A stretch of 64,000 nucleotides of DNA. Source: Marivita sp030148515. GTDB taxonomy: Bacteria > Pseudomonadota > Alphaproteobacteria > Rhodobacterales > Rhodobacteraceae. The stretch is taken from positions 3,782,001 to 3,846,000 of the forward strand of contig NZ_CP180351.1 of NCBI RefSeq assembly GCF_048006345.1, given 5' to 3'. Positions 31,991-40,713 of the stretch are shown in pieces; the first letter of the stretch is position 1; each line of letters begins with the position of its first letter. The position numbers and the translations under genes are program-made. The notes below the pieces were generated by a model that ran no database searches, was not told the origin of the DNA, and saw nothing but the letters and a program-made list of their open reading frames with translations.

Positions 31991-32812
31991 TCAAGCCGAG
32001 GTGCCGAGAATAGCCCGCATCAAGGGGCTACCCGCCTGCGTCATGCCGTTTATCACGTCGAAATGATGCGTGCCGGGATCGATCACGAGGCTGCACCCCC
32101 AGGCGTCGGCCAGCCATTTCGCCTGATTGAGAAAGGCCGGTCTCTCGTCACTTCCGACCCAAACGGTCACCGGGGTTGCGGGCGGCTCCATCGCAATCGG
32201 GCTTTCCGCAACGGCCGACGCCTCGTCCAGTTTGAAGTCGTTGTTCATGGATGTCTTGAGAAGCGGGCGCAGGTCCGACAGTGGCGAGATCGGAACGCAT
32301 CTGGCAATGCGCGCCCTGACCTCGTTGGGAAGAACGCCGTCGTCCAGCATCCGCGCCACGAGATGACCGCCAGCGGAATGGCCGGCAAGGCGGATGGGGC
32401 CGGACACCTCGCGCGCGATCACGGAAATGGCGGTGGCCACCTGACGGGTGATGTCGGCGATACGCACGCGCGGACACAGATCATAGGTCGGCATCGCCAC
32501 GGCCCAGCCACTGTCCACAGAGCCTTGTGCCAGATGCGACCAGAGCGATCCATCGGTCTGCCGCCAGAACCCGCCATGCACAAAGACGACCAGACCTTTG
32601 GGCACGCCGTCCGGCAGGAACAGATCGACGATCTCGCGCGTTCCGTGTCCGTACATCACGCCCAGCCGGGCGCGGCCCAGCACGGACATCCTCTGGCGAT
32701 AGGCATCTGCGTCGGCGCGCCAGATGGCTGGGAAACCGTCCCCATTGGGGATATGCTTGCTGTTGGCGTAGGCGTCGTCCAATTCCACGTCACGGCTCCG
32801 AAAGATCAGCAC
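31991..32812 (-). CDS. Alpha/beta hydrolase (arylformamidase/esterase-like)
   Basis: The 273-aa protein has the HGG oxyanion motif VFVHGGFWRQTDGSLWSHLA at about residue 75, the nucleophile elbow IRLAGHSAGGHLVARML (G-x-S-x-G) and a C-terminal THHFDVINGM with the catalytic His. The HGGFW form is typical of kynurenine formamidase-like hydrolases, with other esterases as alternatives. The start is GTG at 32812, with no good ribosome site, so the N-terminus is uncertain. It diverges from gabD across 58 bp. No tryptophan or kynurenine gene is near. Confidence 0.75.
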   Translation of the reverse strand: MLIFRSRDVELDDAYANSKHIPNGDGFPAIWRADADAYRQRMSVLGRARLGVMYGHGTREIVDLFLPDGVPKGLVVFVHGGFWRQTDGSLWSHLAQGSVDSGWAVAMPTYDLCPRVRIADITRQVATAISVIAREVSGPIRLAGHSAGGHLVARMLDDGVLPNEVRARIARCVPISPLSDLRPLLKTSMNNDFKLDEASAVAESPIAMEPPATPVTVWVGSDERPAFLNQAKWLADAWGCSLVIDPGTHHFDVINGMTQAGSPLMRAILGTSA

Positions 32813-32870
32813 TTGTCATTGCATCTAGCAAGTGTTCCACCTTTGTCAGCACTTAATCCGGAGGGACTCC

Positions 32871-34346
32871 ATGCTCGACCAGACAACAAACCTTGCCAGC
32901 CTTCTCAAGGATCCATCGCTGCTGGAAACCCGCGCCTATGTCAACGGCGCTTGGATCGACGGCGATGATGGCACTTTCACGGTTGATAACCCGGCCCGCG
33001 GTGACACGATTGCCGAAGTCGCCGACCTGTCGCGCGCCCAGGTGGCCGATGCGATTGCCGCTGCCGAGAAGGCGCAGAAAGAATGGGCCAAATGGACCGG
33101 CAAGGAACGCGCGGGCGTTCTGCGCAAATGGTTCAACCTGATGATGGAACATCAGGACGATCTGGCCACGATCCTGACTGCCGAACAGGGCAAGCCGCTG
33201 GCAGAGGCAAAGGGCGAGATCGCCTATGGCGCGTCCTTCATCGAATATTTCGCCGAAGAGGCCAAGCGAATCTATGGCGAAACCATCCCCGGCCACCAGC
33301 GCGACAAGCGCATCATGGTGATGAAACAGCCCATCGGCGTTGTCGGCTCGATTACGCCGTGGAACTTTCCCAATGCGATGATCACCCGCAAGGCTGGTCC
33401 GGCGCTTGCCGCCGGATGCAGCTTTGTTGCGCGCCCCGCTGCCGAGACTCCGCTTTCGGCGATTGTTCTGGGTGTTCTGGCCGAACGCGCTGGCATCCCT
33501 GCTGGTGTGCTGAACATCGTTCCGTCATCCTCCGCGTCCGAAGTGGGCAAGGAGATGTGCGAGAACCCGGCAGTCCGCAAGATCACCTTCACCGGCTCCA
33601 CCGAAGTGGGCCGCATCCTGCTGCGTCAGGCCGCCGATCAGGTGATGAAGTGTTCGATGGAACTGGGTGGCAACGCGCCGTTCATCGTGTTCGACGATGC
33701 CGATCTGGATGCGGCGGTCGATGGCGCCATCATGTGCAAGTTCCGCAACAACGGTCAGACCTGCGTCTGCGCGAACCGCATCTACGTGCAGGCCGGAGTC
33801 TATGACACCTTCGCGCAAAAGCTGAAGGATCGCGTGTCCAAGATGAAGGTGGGCGACGGGCTTGAAGCGGGCACCGATCTTGGCCCTCTCATCAACGCAG
33901 AAGCCATCGACAAGGTGCGCGAGCACATCGCCGACGCGAAATCCAAGGGGGCGCAGGTCATTCTGGGCGACGAGACGGGAAGCAACGAGGGCAATTTCAT
34001 CGCGCCGACCATCGTGACGGGTGCCACCCGCGACATGGCCTTCTCGACCGAGGAAACCTTTGGCCCGCTCGCCCCGCTCTTCAAGTTCGAGACCGAGGAT
34101 GACGTGATCGAACTGGCCAATGACACGATCTTCGGTCTGGCCAGCTATTTCTACGCCAAGGATCTCAGCCGCGTCTACAAGGTCGCCGAGGCGCTGGAAT
34201 ACGGCATCGTCGGCGTGAACACCGGCATCATCTCGACCGAGGTGGCCCCTTTTGGTGGCGTGAAACAGTCTGGTCTGGGCCGCGAAGGCAGCCATCACGG
34301 CATCGAGGAATTCCTCGAGATGAAATACGTCTGCATGAGCGTTTGA
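32871..34346 (+). CDS. gabD: Succinate-semialdehyde dehydrogenase (NADP)-type aldehyde dehydrogenase
   Basis: 491-aa aldehyde dehydrogenase that oxidises succinate semialdehyde (from GABA) or glutarate semialdehyde to the acid. The ATG at 32871 has GGAGGG 7 nt upstream. The active-site motifs are the Glu in KCSMELGGNAPFIVFDDADL and the Cys in NNGQTCVCANRIYVQ. ITFTGSTEVGRILL is the nucleotide-binding strand, and LEYGIVGVNTGIISTEVAPF with GGVKQSGLGREGSHHGIEEF forms the C-terminal oligomerisation signature. No GABA transaminase is adjacent. A good terminator follows. Confidence 0.9.
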   Translation: MLDQTTNLASLLKDPSLLETRAYVNGAWIDGDDGTFTVDNPARGDTIAEVADLSRAQVADAIAAAEKAQKEWAKWTGKERAGVLRKWFNLMMEHQDDLATILTAEQGKPLAEAKGEIAYGASFIEYFAEEAKRIYGETIPGHQRDKRIMVMKQPIGVVGSITPWNFPNAMITRKAGPALAAGCSFVARPAAETPLSAIVLGVLAERAGIPAGVLNIVPSSSASEVGKEMCENPAVRKITFTGSTEVGRILLRQAADQVMKCSMELGGNAPFIVFDDADLDAAVDGAIMCKFRNNGQTCVCANRIYVQAGVYDTFAQKLKDRVSKMKVGDGLEAGTDLGPLINAEAIDKVREHIADAKSKGAQVILGDETGSNEGNFIAPTIVTGATRDMAFSTEETFGPLAPLFKFETEDDVIELANDTIFGLASYFYAKDLSRVYKVAEALEYGIVGVNTGIISTEVAPFGGVKQSGLGREGSHHGIEEFLEMKYVCMSV

Positions 34347-34368
34347 CGCTGTATTTTACACTATTAGT

Positions 34369-34396
34369 AGGCTGGGCTTCTGCCCGGCCTTTTTCT
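34369..34396 (+). terminator. Rho-independent terminator after gabD
   Basis: AGGCTGGGC (34369-34377) pairs with GCCCGGCCT (34382-34390) through a TTCT loop, with one T-G pair, and a run of T follows. Confidence 0.85.
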
Positions 34397-34457
34397 TTGA
34401 AAAGAGCGATGCCGTTTCAGAAAACCAACACCACAAGTTCACAAAACTGAATCAAAA

Positions 34458-34475
34458 CTGTCATTCGTCTGTCGC
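34458..34475 (+). promoter_or_regulatory. PHO box upstream of the phytase-like gene
   Basis: CTGTCAT TCGT CTGTCGC is two 7-bp repeats separated by 4 bp. It matches the PhoB consensus (CTGTCAT AAAT CTGTCAC) at 12 of the 14 repeat positions or better. It lies 46 bp before the ATG at 34521. This predicts induction of the exported esterase by phosphate starvation. Confidence 0.7.
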
Positions 34476-34520
34476 GCAGTCGCGGCACGTCCCTAGGTGT
34501 CAATCCAAGGGGTGATTTCC

Positions 34521-36689
34521 ATGACATACCGTGCGCTGTGCCTGACATCGGCCATAGCTCTGACTGCCTCGGCTGCTGCCGCCGAGATGAATTTCAACCG
34601 CATCGCGTCTTTCCCGGTTGTGGCCAACATGGCCGACAGCGAGGACACGGCCCGCGAATCCAGTGCCGAGATCATTTCGGCCAGTGCCGATGGCATGACG
34701 CTGGTCTATTCCGACAGCCCGCTGGGCGTGATCGGCATGATCGACATCACTGACCCGGCAAATCCGCAGCCCAAGGGCAATGTGGCGCTTGAAGGCGGTG
34801 AGCCGACGGCTGTGTCCGCGCTGGGCAACACGGTGTTTGTCGGTGTGAACACGTCGGAAAGCTACACCGCGCCGTCCGGGTTCCTGCTGCATCTCGATAT
34901 GGCCACCGGGGCCGAGGCCGCACGCTGCGATCTGGGCGGTCAGCCCGACTCGACCGCGCTCGCACCTGATGCATCCTTTGTTGTCGTCGCTGTCGAGAAC
35001 GAGCGCGACGAGGACGCTGGCGATGGTCGTGTACCCCAGATGCCCGCAGGTCATGTGTCGATCATCCCGCTCGATGCCAACGGCATGATGCAGTGCGACG
35101 CCCAGATCCGCGCGAACGTGACCGGCCTTGCCGACATCGCACCGGAAGACCCCGAGCCCGAATTCGTGGACGTGAACGCGAATGGTGAGATCGTTGTGAC
35201 GCTGCAGGAAAACAACCACATCGTGGTTCTGTCCCCTGCTGGCGAGGTGCTGAGCCACTTCTCGGCCGGTACTGTGGACCTTGAGAATATCGACGCTACC
35301 GACGAACGCGCAGCACTTCTCTTCACCGAAACCCTGACAAGCGTTCCGCGTGAACCCGATGGCATCCAGTGGATCGACACCGATCATTTCGTGACCGCCA
35401 ACGAAGGCGACATGGATGGCGGTTCGCGTGGATTCACCGTGTTTAACAAGGATGGCACGGTTGTTTATGAAAGCGGCCCGTCGTTTGAACATGCCGTGGT
35501 CCAGATCGGTCACTATCCGGACCGTCGTTCCGATGCCAAGGGTGTTGAGCCTGAAGGCATGGAAGCCGCTGTCTTCGGCGACACCCCTTATGTTTTCCTG
35601 CTGGCCGAACGCGCGTCGGTCATCGCTGTCTACGACATGACGGACCCGGCCAACCCGGTGCTCAAGCAGCTTCTGCCGTCGGGCATTTCGCCTGAAGGCG
35701 CTGTCGCAATCCCCGGGCGCAACCTGCTCGCCACCGCAAACGAATATGACGGTCTCGAAGACGGTGCAGCGCGCGCCCATGTCATGATCTACGAATATCA
35801 GGATGCGCCTGCCGCCTATCCGCATATCACCTCTGCCGGCATGGACACCCTGACCGGATGGGGCGCGAATTCCGGCATGGTTGCCGATACAGACGGCACC
35901 ATCTGGGCGGTCAATGACAGCTTCTACGGCTTCCAGCCGACGATCTTCCACATCGACCCGAGCCAGACTCCGGCGCAGATCGTCAAGGCGATCCCCGTCA
36001 CCCGTGGCGGTCAGCCTGCGCAGCTGATGGACATGGAAGGCATCACGCTTGACGGTGAAGGTGGCTTCTGGGTTGCCTCTGAAGGTCGTCTGGATCGCGG
36101 CATCCTGCATGCGCTCTATCACATCAATGGGGATGGCGAGATCGAAACCACCATTCCGGTTCCGTCCGAACTGCTCGCGGTCGAACGTCGTTTCGGTTTC
36201 GAAGGCATCACCAAAGTCGGCAACACGCTCTGGATGGCTGTTCAGCGCGAGTGGGCCGACGATCCGAAGAACCACGTCAAGCTGGTGGCCTACAACCTCG
36301 AGACCGAAGAATGGGGCGCCGTGCGTTACGAAAAAGCCGAGCCTTCCACAGGTTGGGTTGGTCTGTCGGAAATCACCGCACATGGCGACTACGTCTACAT
36401 CATCGAACGCGACAACCAGATCGGTGATGCGGCCGTGACGAAGAAAATCTATCGCGTAGCCCTGTCCGAGATGGTGCCCGCCCCGCTGGGTGGCGACCTT
36501 CCCGTCGTGGCCAAGGAAGAGGTGGTCGATCTGCTGCCCTACCTGACCTCGACCGGAGGGTATGTGCTCGACAAGGTTGAAGGTCTGGCCATCACCGCTG
36601 ACGGTACGATGTGGGTGTCGACCGACAATGATGGTGTGGATGACCATTCTGGTGAGACGATGTTCTTTGCCGTTGACGGCAAGTACTAA
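34521..36689 (+). CDS. Exported phytase-like/esterase-like beta-propeller protein
   Basis: The 722-aa protein has an N-terminal Sec signal (MTYRALCLTSAIALTASAAA, cleavage near the AEMNFN). Start chosen for its GGGG-containing ribosome site; an in-frame upstream ATG at 34497 adds eight residues. The N-terminal half (about 30-430) reads as a beta-propeller of short repeats, with VYSDSPLGVIGMIDITDPAN and VYDMTDPANPVLKQLLPS. The C-terminal half (about 440-722) fits the phytase-like esterase family, with PITRGGQPAQLMDMEGITLD-type acidic segments (G..MEGITLDG, WVASEGRLDRG). A PHO box upstream fits a phosphate-scavenging role. The substrate (phytate or other organic phosphate) is inferred. Confidence 0.8.
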   Translation: MTYRALCLTSAIALTASAAAAEMNFNRIASFPVVANMADSEDTARESSAEIISASADGMTLVYSDSPLGVIGMIDITDPANPQPKGNVALEGGEPTAVSALGNTVFVGVNTSESYTAPSGFLLHLDMATGAEAARCDLGGQPDSTALAPDASFVVVAVENERDEDAGDGRVPQMPAGHVSIIPLDANGMMQCDAQIRANVTGLADIAPEDPEPEFVDVNANGEIVVTLQENNHIVVLSPAGEVLSHFSAGTVDLENIDATDERAALLFTETLTSVPREPDGIQWIDTDHFVTANEGDMDGGSRGFTVFNKDGTVVYESGPSFEHAVVQIGHYPDRRSDAKGVEPEGMEAAVFGDTPYVFLLAERASVIAVYDMTDPANPVLKQLLPSGISPEGAVAIPGRNLLATANEYDGLEDGAARAHVMIYEYQDAPAAYPHITSAGMDTLTGWGANSGMVADTDGTIWAVNDSFYGFQPTIFHIDPSQTPAQIVKAIPVTRGGQPAQLMDMEGITLDGEGGFWVASEGRLDRGILHALYHINGDGEIETTIPVPSELLAVERRFGFEGITKVGNTLWMAVQREWADDPKNHVKLVAYNLETEEWGAVRYEKAEPSTGWVGLSEITAHGDYVYIIERDNQIGDAAVTKKIYRVALSEMVPAPLGGDLPVVAKEEVVDLLPYLTSTGGYVLDKVEGLAITADGTMWVSTDNDGVDDHSGETMFFAVDGKY

Positions 36690-36707
36690 ATCCAGACCAA
36701 AACAAAA

Positions 36708-36733
36708 AAAGGCGCGGGTTCTCCCGCGCCTTT
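36708..36733. terminator. Bidirectional terminator between phytase-like gene and hsp20
   Basis: AAAGGCGCGGG (36708-36718) is an exact inverted match to CCCGCGCCTTT (36723-36733) through TTCT. Runs of A precede it and T follow it, serving both strands of the convergent pair. Confidence 0.9.
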
Positions 36734-36755
36734 GACGTTTCGGATCAGGGAAAGA

Positions 36756-37223
36756 TCAGTTGACCGCTTTCGCGTCGACCACGTCTTTCTCGACCGCGTC
36801 GGCCTTGGCAATCGCGATCCGGCGCGGTTTCAGCGCTTCGGGAATTTCGCGCTGCAGGTCGATATGCAGCATGCCGTTCTCGTGGCTCGCACCGACGACA
36901 CGCACATGGTCGGCCAGATGGAACCGGCGCTGGAAGGCGCGGGTGGCAATGCCGCGATGCAGGTAGGTGCGGCCTTCGTCCTCATCGACCTTGCGTGCGG
37001 ACACATGCAGCGCGCCATCCTTGACCTCGACGGTCAGATCCTCGTCCGAGAAGCCGGCAACGGCGATCGAGATGCGGTAGGCATCATCAGCGGTTTTTTC
37101 GATGTTGTAAGGCGGGTAGGTCGGTTGGCTGACTTCGGTGGTCAGAACCCGATCCATGAGGTCGGCGATTTGGTCAAAGCCGACAGTTGCGCGGTAAAGC
37201 GGTGCGAAATCATATCCTCGCAT
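36756..37223 (-). CDS. Small heat shock protein (Hsp20/IbpA family)
   Basis: 155-aa alpha-crystallin-domain chaperone that holds unfolding proteins. It begins MRGYDFAPLYRATVGFDQIA, the IbpA-type N-terminus. The crystallin domain (about 35-135) has YNIEKTADDAYRISIAVAGF, LTVEVKDGALHVSARK and IATRAFQRRFHLADHVRV, ending in DLQREIPEALKPRRIAI. It has the length of IbpA. GGAGGATGACCT lies just before the ATG. No heat-shock promoter or thermometer could be recognised in the 115 bp upstream. Confidence 0.9.
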   Translation of the reverse strand: MRGYDFAPLYRATVGFDQIADLMDRVLTTEVSQPTYPPYNIEKTADDAYRISIAVAGFSDEDLTVEVKDGALHVSARKVDEDEGRTYLHRGIATRAFQRRFHLADHVRVVGASHENGMLHIDLQREIPEALKPRRIAIAKADAVEKDVVDAKAVN

Positions 37224-37338
37224 AGGTCATCCTCCATTGAGCGATACCAGATGTGAAAGCCTTCCGAAGTGGACAGGCCGTGAATGGGTGTCAGGCCCCG
37301 TTTGGGCATCCCGACACGCTTCATCTGGGTAGGCACAA

Positions 37339-38175
37339 TCAGGGTTTCAAGAGGTCGGTTTCGCCATCTTGGGGTCGAATGAATTTTGCGCCGGTGTCTT
37401 TGCGGACCGTCTTTTCGGCGCGCAGCGGTCTGAACACGGACCCTTCGGCAAAGCCGGCACCATGCGCCATCATACCAAGGATCGTTTCGATCTGCGTTTC
37501 AAGCGGTGCGCCAAGGGACACCGGTTGGTCACCGCTCTTGGCTTTGGACGACACCACCGACACGATGCGCGTGCCATCCGGGCCAAATGCAAAAACCGGT
37601 GACCCGGAACTGCCGAAATCCACCGAACAGGACATGACCAGAACGGTTCTCTGCGCCGACATCACTTCGCAGGTGTCCTGCATGGATGGCGCTTCGGACC
37701 GGTTATGGGCGTAGGACACGACACCAACACTTTCGCCCACCATGGGGCGCGCGCCGGTCACGAAAGGGATGATGGTCGTATTGCGGATCGGATGCTGCAA
37801 CTGGATCAGGGCGATGTCGTTATAGACCCGATCCGGGCTTGGCTCGGCGGTGAAATCATAGTCGGGATGCGCCACGGCACGGCGCACCCTGCGATACGCG
37901 GCAGCGCGTCCGTTGCGCCATCCGGCAAGGAACTGAATGTCCTCGGGGGCCAGCAACGCGCCTTCAGCATTATAGAGGCAGTGGGCCGCTGTCAGAACGA
38001 GGTCAGGGGTGATCAGCGATCCTGTGCAAAACGCGGTTCCGGCAAGTTCAAGCCGCCCAACCGCTTCCCATGCGCGACCATCCTGGCGGCTCTCCATCGA
38101 GAACAGCCCGGTGCTTTGCGCACCAGCCATGGCCGGCAGCAACGAAAACAATGCCCCCCAGAGCATTTGGCGCAC
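37339..38175 (-). CDS. Secreted trypsin-like serine protease
   Basis: The 278-aa protein has a Sec signal (LLPAMAGAQS, cleavage near residue 20) and a chymotrypsin-fold protease domain. The catalytic triad is visible: His in LVLTAAHCLYNAEG, Asp in YNDIALIQLQHP and Ser in DFGSSGSPVFAFG. The usual GDSGGP is GSSGSP here, so the residue before the Ser is Ser rather than Asp. This is a common variant in bacterial secreted proteases. A pair of cysteines brackets the His motif. It acts outside the cytoplasm; the target is unknown. The 68-bp gap to glcF on the other side contains nothing notable. Confidence 0.85.
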   Translation of the reverse strand: MRQMLWGALFSLLPAMAGAQSTGLFSMESRQDGRAWEAVGRLELAGTAFCTGSLITPDLVLTAAHCLYNAEGALLAPEDIQFLAGWRNGRAAAYRRVRRAVAHPDYDFTAEPSPDRVYNDIALIQLQHPIRNTTIIPFVTGARPMVGESVGVVSYAHNRSEAPSMQDTCEVMSAQRTVLVMSCSVDFGSSGSPVFAFGPDGTRIVSVVSSKAKSGDQPVSLGAPLETQIETILGMMAHGAGFAEGSVFRPLRAEKTVRKDTGAKFIRPQDGETDLLKP

Positions 38176-38242
38176 AGGTCACCTCCATTACGACTCCCGC
38201 AATAGGGGCCGAATAGGGCAAAACTATGTCCTTACGTCAACG

Positions 38243-39550
38243 TCAAGATGTCTTGATCGCCGATGGTTTCGGACCGCCTGTGGCCCAATCCAAAAGTTCG
38301 ACCGTATGCACGATGGGCACTTCGGTGCCCGATCCGATCTGCATCATGCATCCGATATTGCCCGCTGCAATGATGTCGGGCTGTTTTGCCTCCAAGGTCC
38401 TGACCTTGCGCGTTTTCAACTGCTTGGAGATCTCTGGCTGCATCAGGTTGTAGGTTCCCGCCGATCCGCAGCACAGATGGCTGTCCGCCGGTTCCACAAC
38501 CTCGAACCCGGCCGCCTTGAGCAGCGTCTTGGGATGCGTCTTGATCTTCTGCCCGTGCTGCAGGCTGCACGCCGCGTGATAAGCCACCTTCATTCCGCCA
38601 TGCTGCGTCCGCGCGCCAGCCACACTTTCTTCGTCGATCAGATCGATCAGAACTTCGCTCACATCCTTGGCAATGGCCGACACCCGCGCCGCATCCGCAG
38701 CGAGAGGATCATTGCGGAACATATGACCGTAATCCTTGACCGTGGTGCCGCAACCGCTTGTGTTGATGACAATCGCATCAAGGCCCGCGCCATCCATCTC
38801 GCGCGCCCAGGCTTTGATATTGGCCGCCGCAGACCCGTGGCTTTCATCCACCTTACCCATGTGGTGCGTGAGCGCCCCGCAGCATCCTGCGCCTTGGGCA
38901 ACGACAACCTCGCACCCGAGCCGCGTCAGCAACCGAATGGTGGCATCGTTGATGTCGGTGTTCAGCGCCTTCTGTGCGCAGCCCGTCATCAGCGCGACCC
39001 GCTTCTTGCGGGGGGCGAGGGGCGCAAAGCTCTGCGGATCGTCATTGCGACTGACCGGCGGAATGGTCTTGGGCGCCATCTCAAGCATCGCCTTCAACCG
39101 CGCATCGGGGATCAGCGGAGCAAATGGCTTGCCGATCTTGGCCAACAACAACGCCACCCGGAACCGCGTCGGATAGGGCAGGATATTCGCCAAGGCCCAC
39201 CGCAGCGCCTTTTCGTGCCACGGTCGGTCGTAGTTCTTTTCGATATAGGCCCGCGCATGATCGACCAGATGCATGTAATGCACCCCAGACGGACAGGTCG
39301 TCATGCAGGCCAGACAGGACAGACAGCGGTCGATATGCTTGACCGTCATTTCATCCGGCTTGCGTTCGTTCTCGAGCATGTCCTTGATCAGGTAAATCCG
39401 GCCGCGCGGGCTGTCCAACTCGTCGCCCAGAACCTGATAGGTCGGACAAGTGGCCGTGCAGAACCCGCAATGCACGCACGAGCGCAGGATCTCATTCGAT
39501 CGCTGGATTTCGGGATCGCGGAGCTGGGTTTCGGTGAATGTCGTCTGCAT
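38243..39550 (-). CDS. glcF: Glycolate oxidase iron-sulfur subunit
   Basis: 435-aa subunit of the membrane-associated glycolate dehydrogenase that transfers electrons from the flavin subunits. Two 4Fe-4S motifs are at the N-terminus, CVHCGFCTATCPTYQ (about 25-39) and CLSCLACMTTCPSGVHYMHL (about 75-94). Two CCG-domain repeats follow in the C-terminal half, GAGCCGALTHHMGKVDE and SHLCCGSAGTYNLMQ. The domain order is the one seen in GlcF. It starts 4 bp before the glcE stop and ends the glcDEF operon. Confidence 0.92.
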   Translation of the reverse strand: MQTTFTETQLRDPEIQRSNEILRSCVHCGFCTATCPTYQVLGDELDSPRGRIYLIKDMLENERKPDEMTVKHIDRCLSCLACMTTCPSGVHYMHLVDHARAYIEKNYDRPWHEKALRWALANILPYPTRFRVALLLAKIGKPFAPLIPDARLKAMLEMAPKTIPPVSRNDDPQSFAPLAPRKKRVALMTGCAQKALNTDINDATIRLLTRLGCEVVVAQGAGCCGALTHHMGKVDESHGSAAANIKAWAREMDGAGLDAIVINTSGCGTTVKDYGHMFRNDPLAADAARVSAIAKDVSEVLIDLIDEESVAGARTQHGGMKVAYHAACSLQHGQKIKTHPKTLLKAAGFEVVEPADSHLCCGSAGTYNLMQPEISKQLKTRKVRTLEAKQPDIIAAGNIGCMMQIGSGTEVPIVHTVELLDWATGGPKPSAIKTS

Positions 39551-39553
39551 CGC

Positions 39554-40657
39554 TTACCCCATCAATCCCGTGTTCAGGATGCTCTTCGGATCGAATTTCT
39601 GCCGCAACCCACGCGACAGGGCGGCAATCGGTCCGGGCTCCGGCTGGAACTTCGCCTGTCCCGTTCCGCGCACCAGTGTCGCGTGCCCGTCTAACAGGCC
39701 CAGCCGGGTCCGCACATCCGTGCCTTCGGTGACGCGCGCCCAGATCAGCCCGCCGCCCCAATCATAGAGCAGTGCCTCAGCGCCAACCTTCGCCGCCAAA
39801 ACCGCTGCTTCGGATGGTGTGCAGGAGATGCGCCAGACATCTCCCGACTGTCCGTGAAACGCCTCCACATCACGCACCCAGCGCCATCCCTTGGCCACCG
39901 CATCCGCGTCACGCTCAACCCGCACCGCCAGACCGCCGAACAACGCGGCGATCTGATCCGCGCGATAGGCGACCGACCCGGCAAAGCCTTCGATCCGCAG
40001 CATGGTCACCGGATGCCCGTCCAACCCAACGGGGATATGCGCAGCCCCAGACACCTCGAACGGCGACCCCAGCGCCTTGGCCATCGCCTGCACTGCGTCT
40101 GCATCGCTCAACCCATCGATCAGCACGCAAGCCGACGTTTCCGGCTTCGGCAGGACCTTGAGACTGACTTCGGTCAAGACACCCAAGGTTCCCCAAGACC
40201 CGCTCATCAGCTTGACCAGATCATAGCCGGTGACGTTCTTCATCACCCGACCACCGTTCTTGACGATGGTGCCGGTGCCATCGACATAGCGCACGCCCAG
40301 CATGAAATCCCGGCACGCGCCGACACTCACCCGACGCGGCCCGCTGACATTGGCGGCAACAACGCCACCGATTGTCGGCGCGCCGGATGTCCCCATCAGC
40401 CCGCGGTGATCCATCGGCTCGAAGGCAAGCCGCTGCCCTTCGGCATCGAGCGCCGCTTCGATCTCGGCCAAAGGCGTGCCCGCCTGCGCAACAAGCGTCA
40501 GCGAGCCGGGTTCATACAGGGTGATCCCAGACAATCCGCCGGTCTCCAGCACATCCCCGTTAAGGTTAACGCCCCGCGTTCCCCCGCCTTTGACGCAAAT
40601 CGGCGCACTGGCCGATGCGATCATGTCAGCCAGTTCGGCCTCTGTCTCAGGTCTCAT
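39554..40657 (-). CDS. glcE: Glycolate oxidase subunit GlcE
   Basis: 367-aa FAD-binding subunit of glycolate oxidase. The N-terminal FAD/PCMH domain has CVKGGGTRGVNL, then IGGVVAANVSGPRRVSVGAC and GRVMKNVTGYDLVKLMSGSW, ending in GLRQKFDPKSILNTG. It is the short GlcE form, lacking the C-terminal catalytic half found in GlcD. Start at ATG 40657, after a hairpin and AAAGAAGA; a longer frame upstream is not supported. GlcE is required for assembly or electron flow. Confidence 0.9.
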   Translation of the reverse strand: MRPETEAELADMIASASAPICVKGGGTRGVNLNGDVLETGGLSGITLYEPGSLTLVAQAGTPLAEIEAALDAEGQRLAFEPMDHRGLMGTSGAPTIGGVVAANVSGPRRVSVGACRDFMLGVRYVDGTGTIVKNGGRVMKNVTGYDLVKLMSGSWGTLGVLTEVSLKVLPKPETSACVLIDGLSDADAVQAMAKALGSPFEVSGAAHIPVGLDGHPVTMLRIEGFAGSVAYRADQIAALFGGLAVRVERDADAVAKGWRWVRDVEAFHGQSGDVWRISCTPSEAAVLAAKVGAEALLYDWGGGLIWARVTEGTDVRTRLGLLDGHATLVRGTGQAKFQPEPGPIAALSRGLRQKFDPKSILNTGLMG

Positions 40658-40659
40658 GA

Positions 40660-40705
40660 TCTTCTTCTTTTTCCAAATATGCCGGGGGGTATTGGGGGCT
40701 GGCCC
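40660..40705 (-). repeat. GC hairpin and Rhodobacteraceae-type intergenic repeat between glcD and glcE
   Basis: On the reverse strand TTGGGGGGCCAGCCCCCAA (a hairpin with loop CA) is followed by a run of C, then CGGCATATTTGGAAAAAGAAG next to the glcE start. The latter part resembles the element at 18030-18063. It may damp or stabilise the glc mRNA between the two genes. Confidence 0.4.
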
Positions 40706-40713
40706 CCCAAAAT

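Noticed and set aside
34500..36647. Reverse-strand frame of 715 aa opposite the phytase-like gene
   Set aside because: It is antisense to a gene with signal peptide, PHO box and terminator, and composition is unlike a protein.
37142..37336. Reverse-strand 64-aa frame overlapping the hsp20 start
   Set aside because: The part before the hsp20 ATG (beginning MPKRGLTPIHGLST) has protein-like composition, but no ribosome site or homology is known. It is more likely hsp20 leader.
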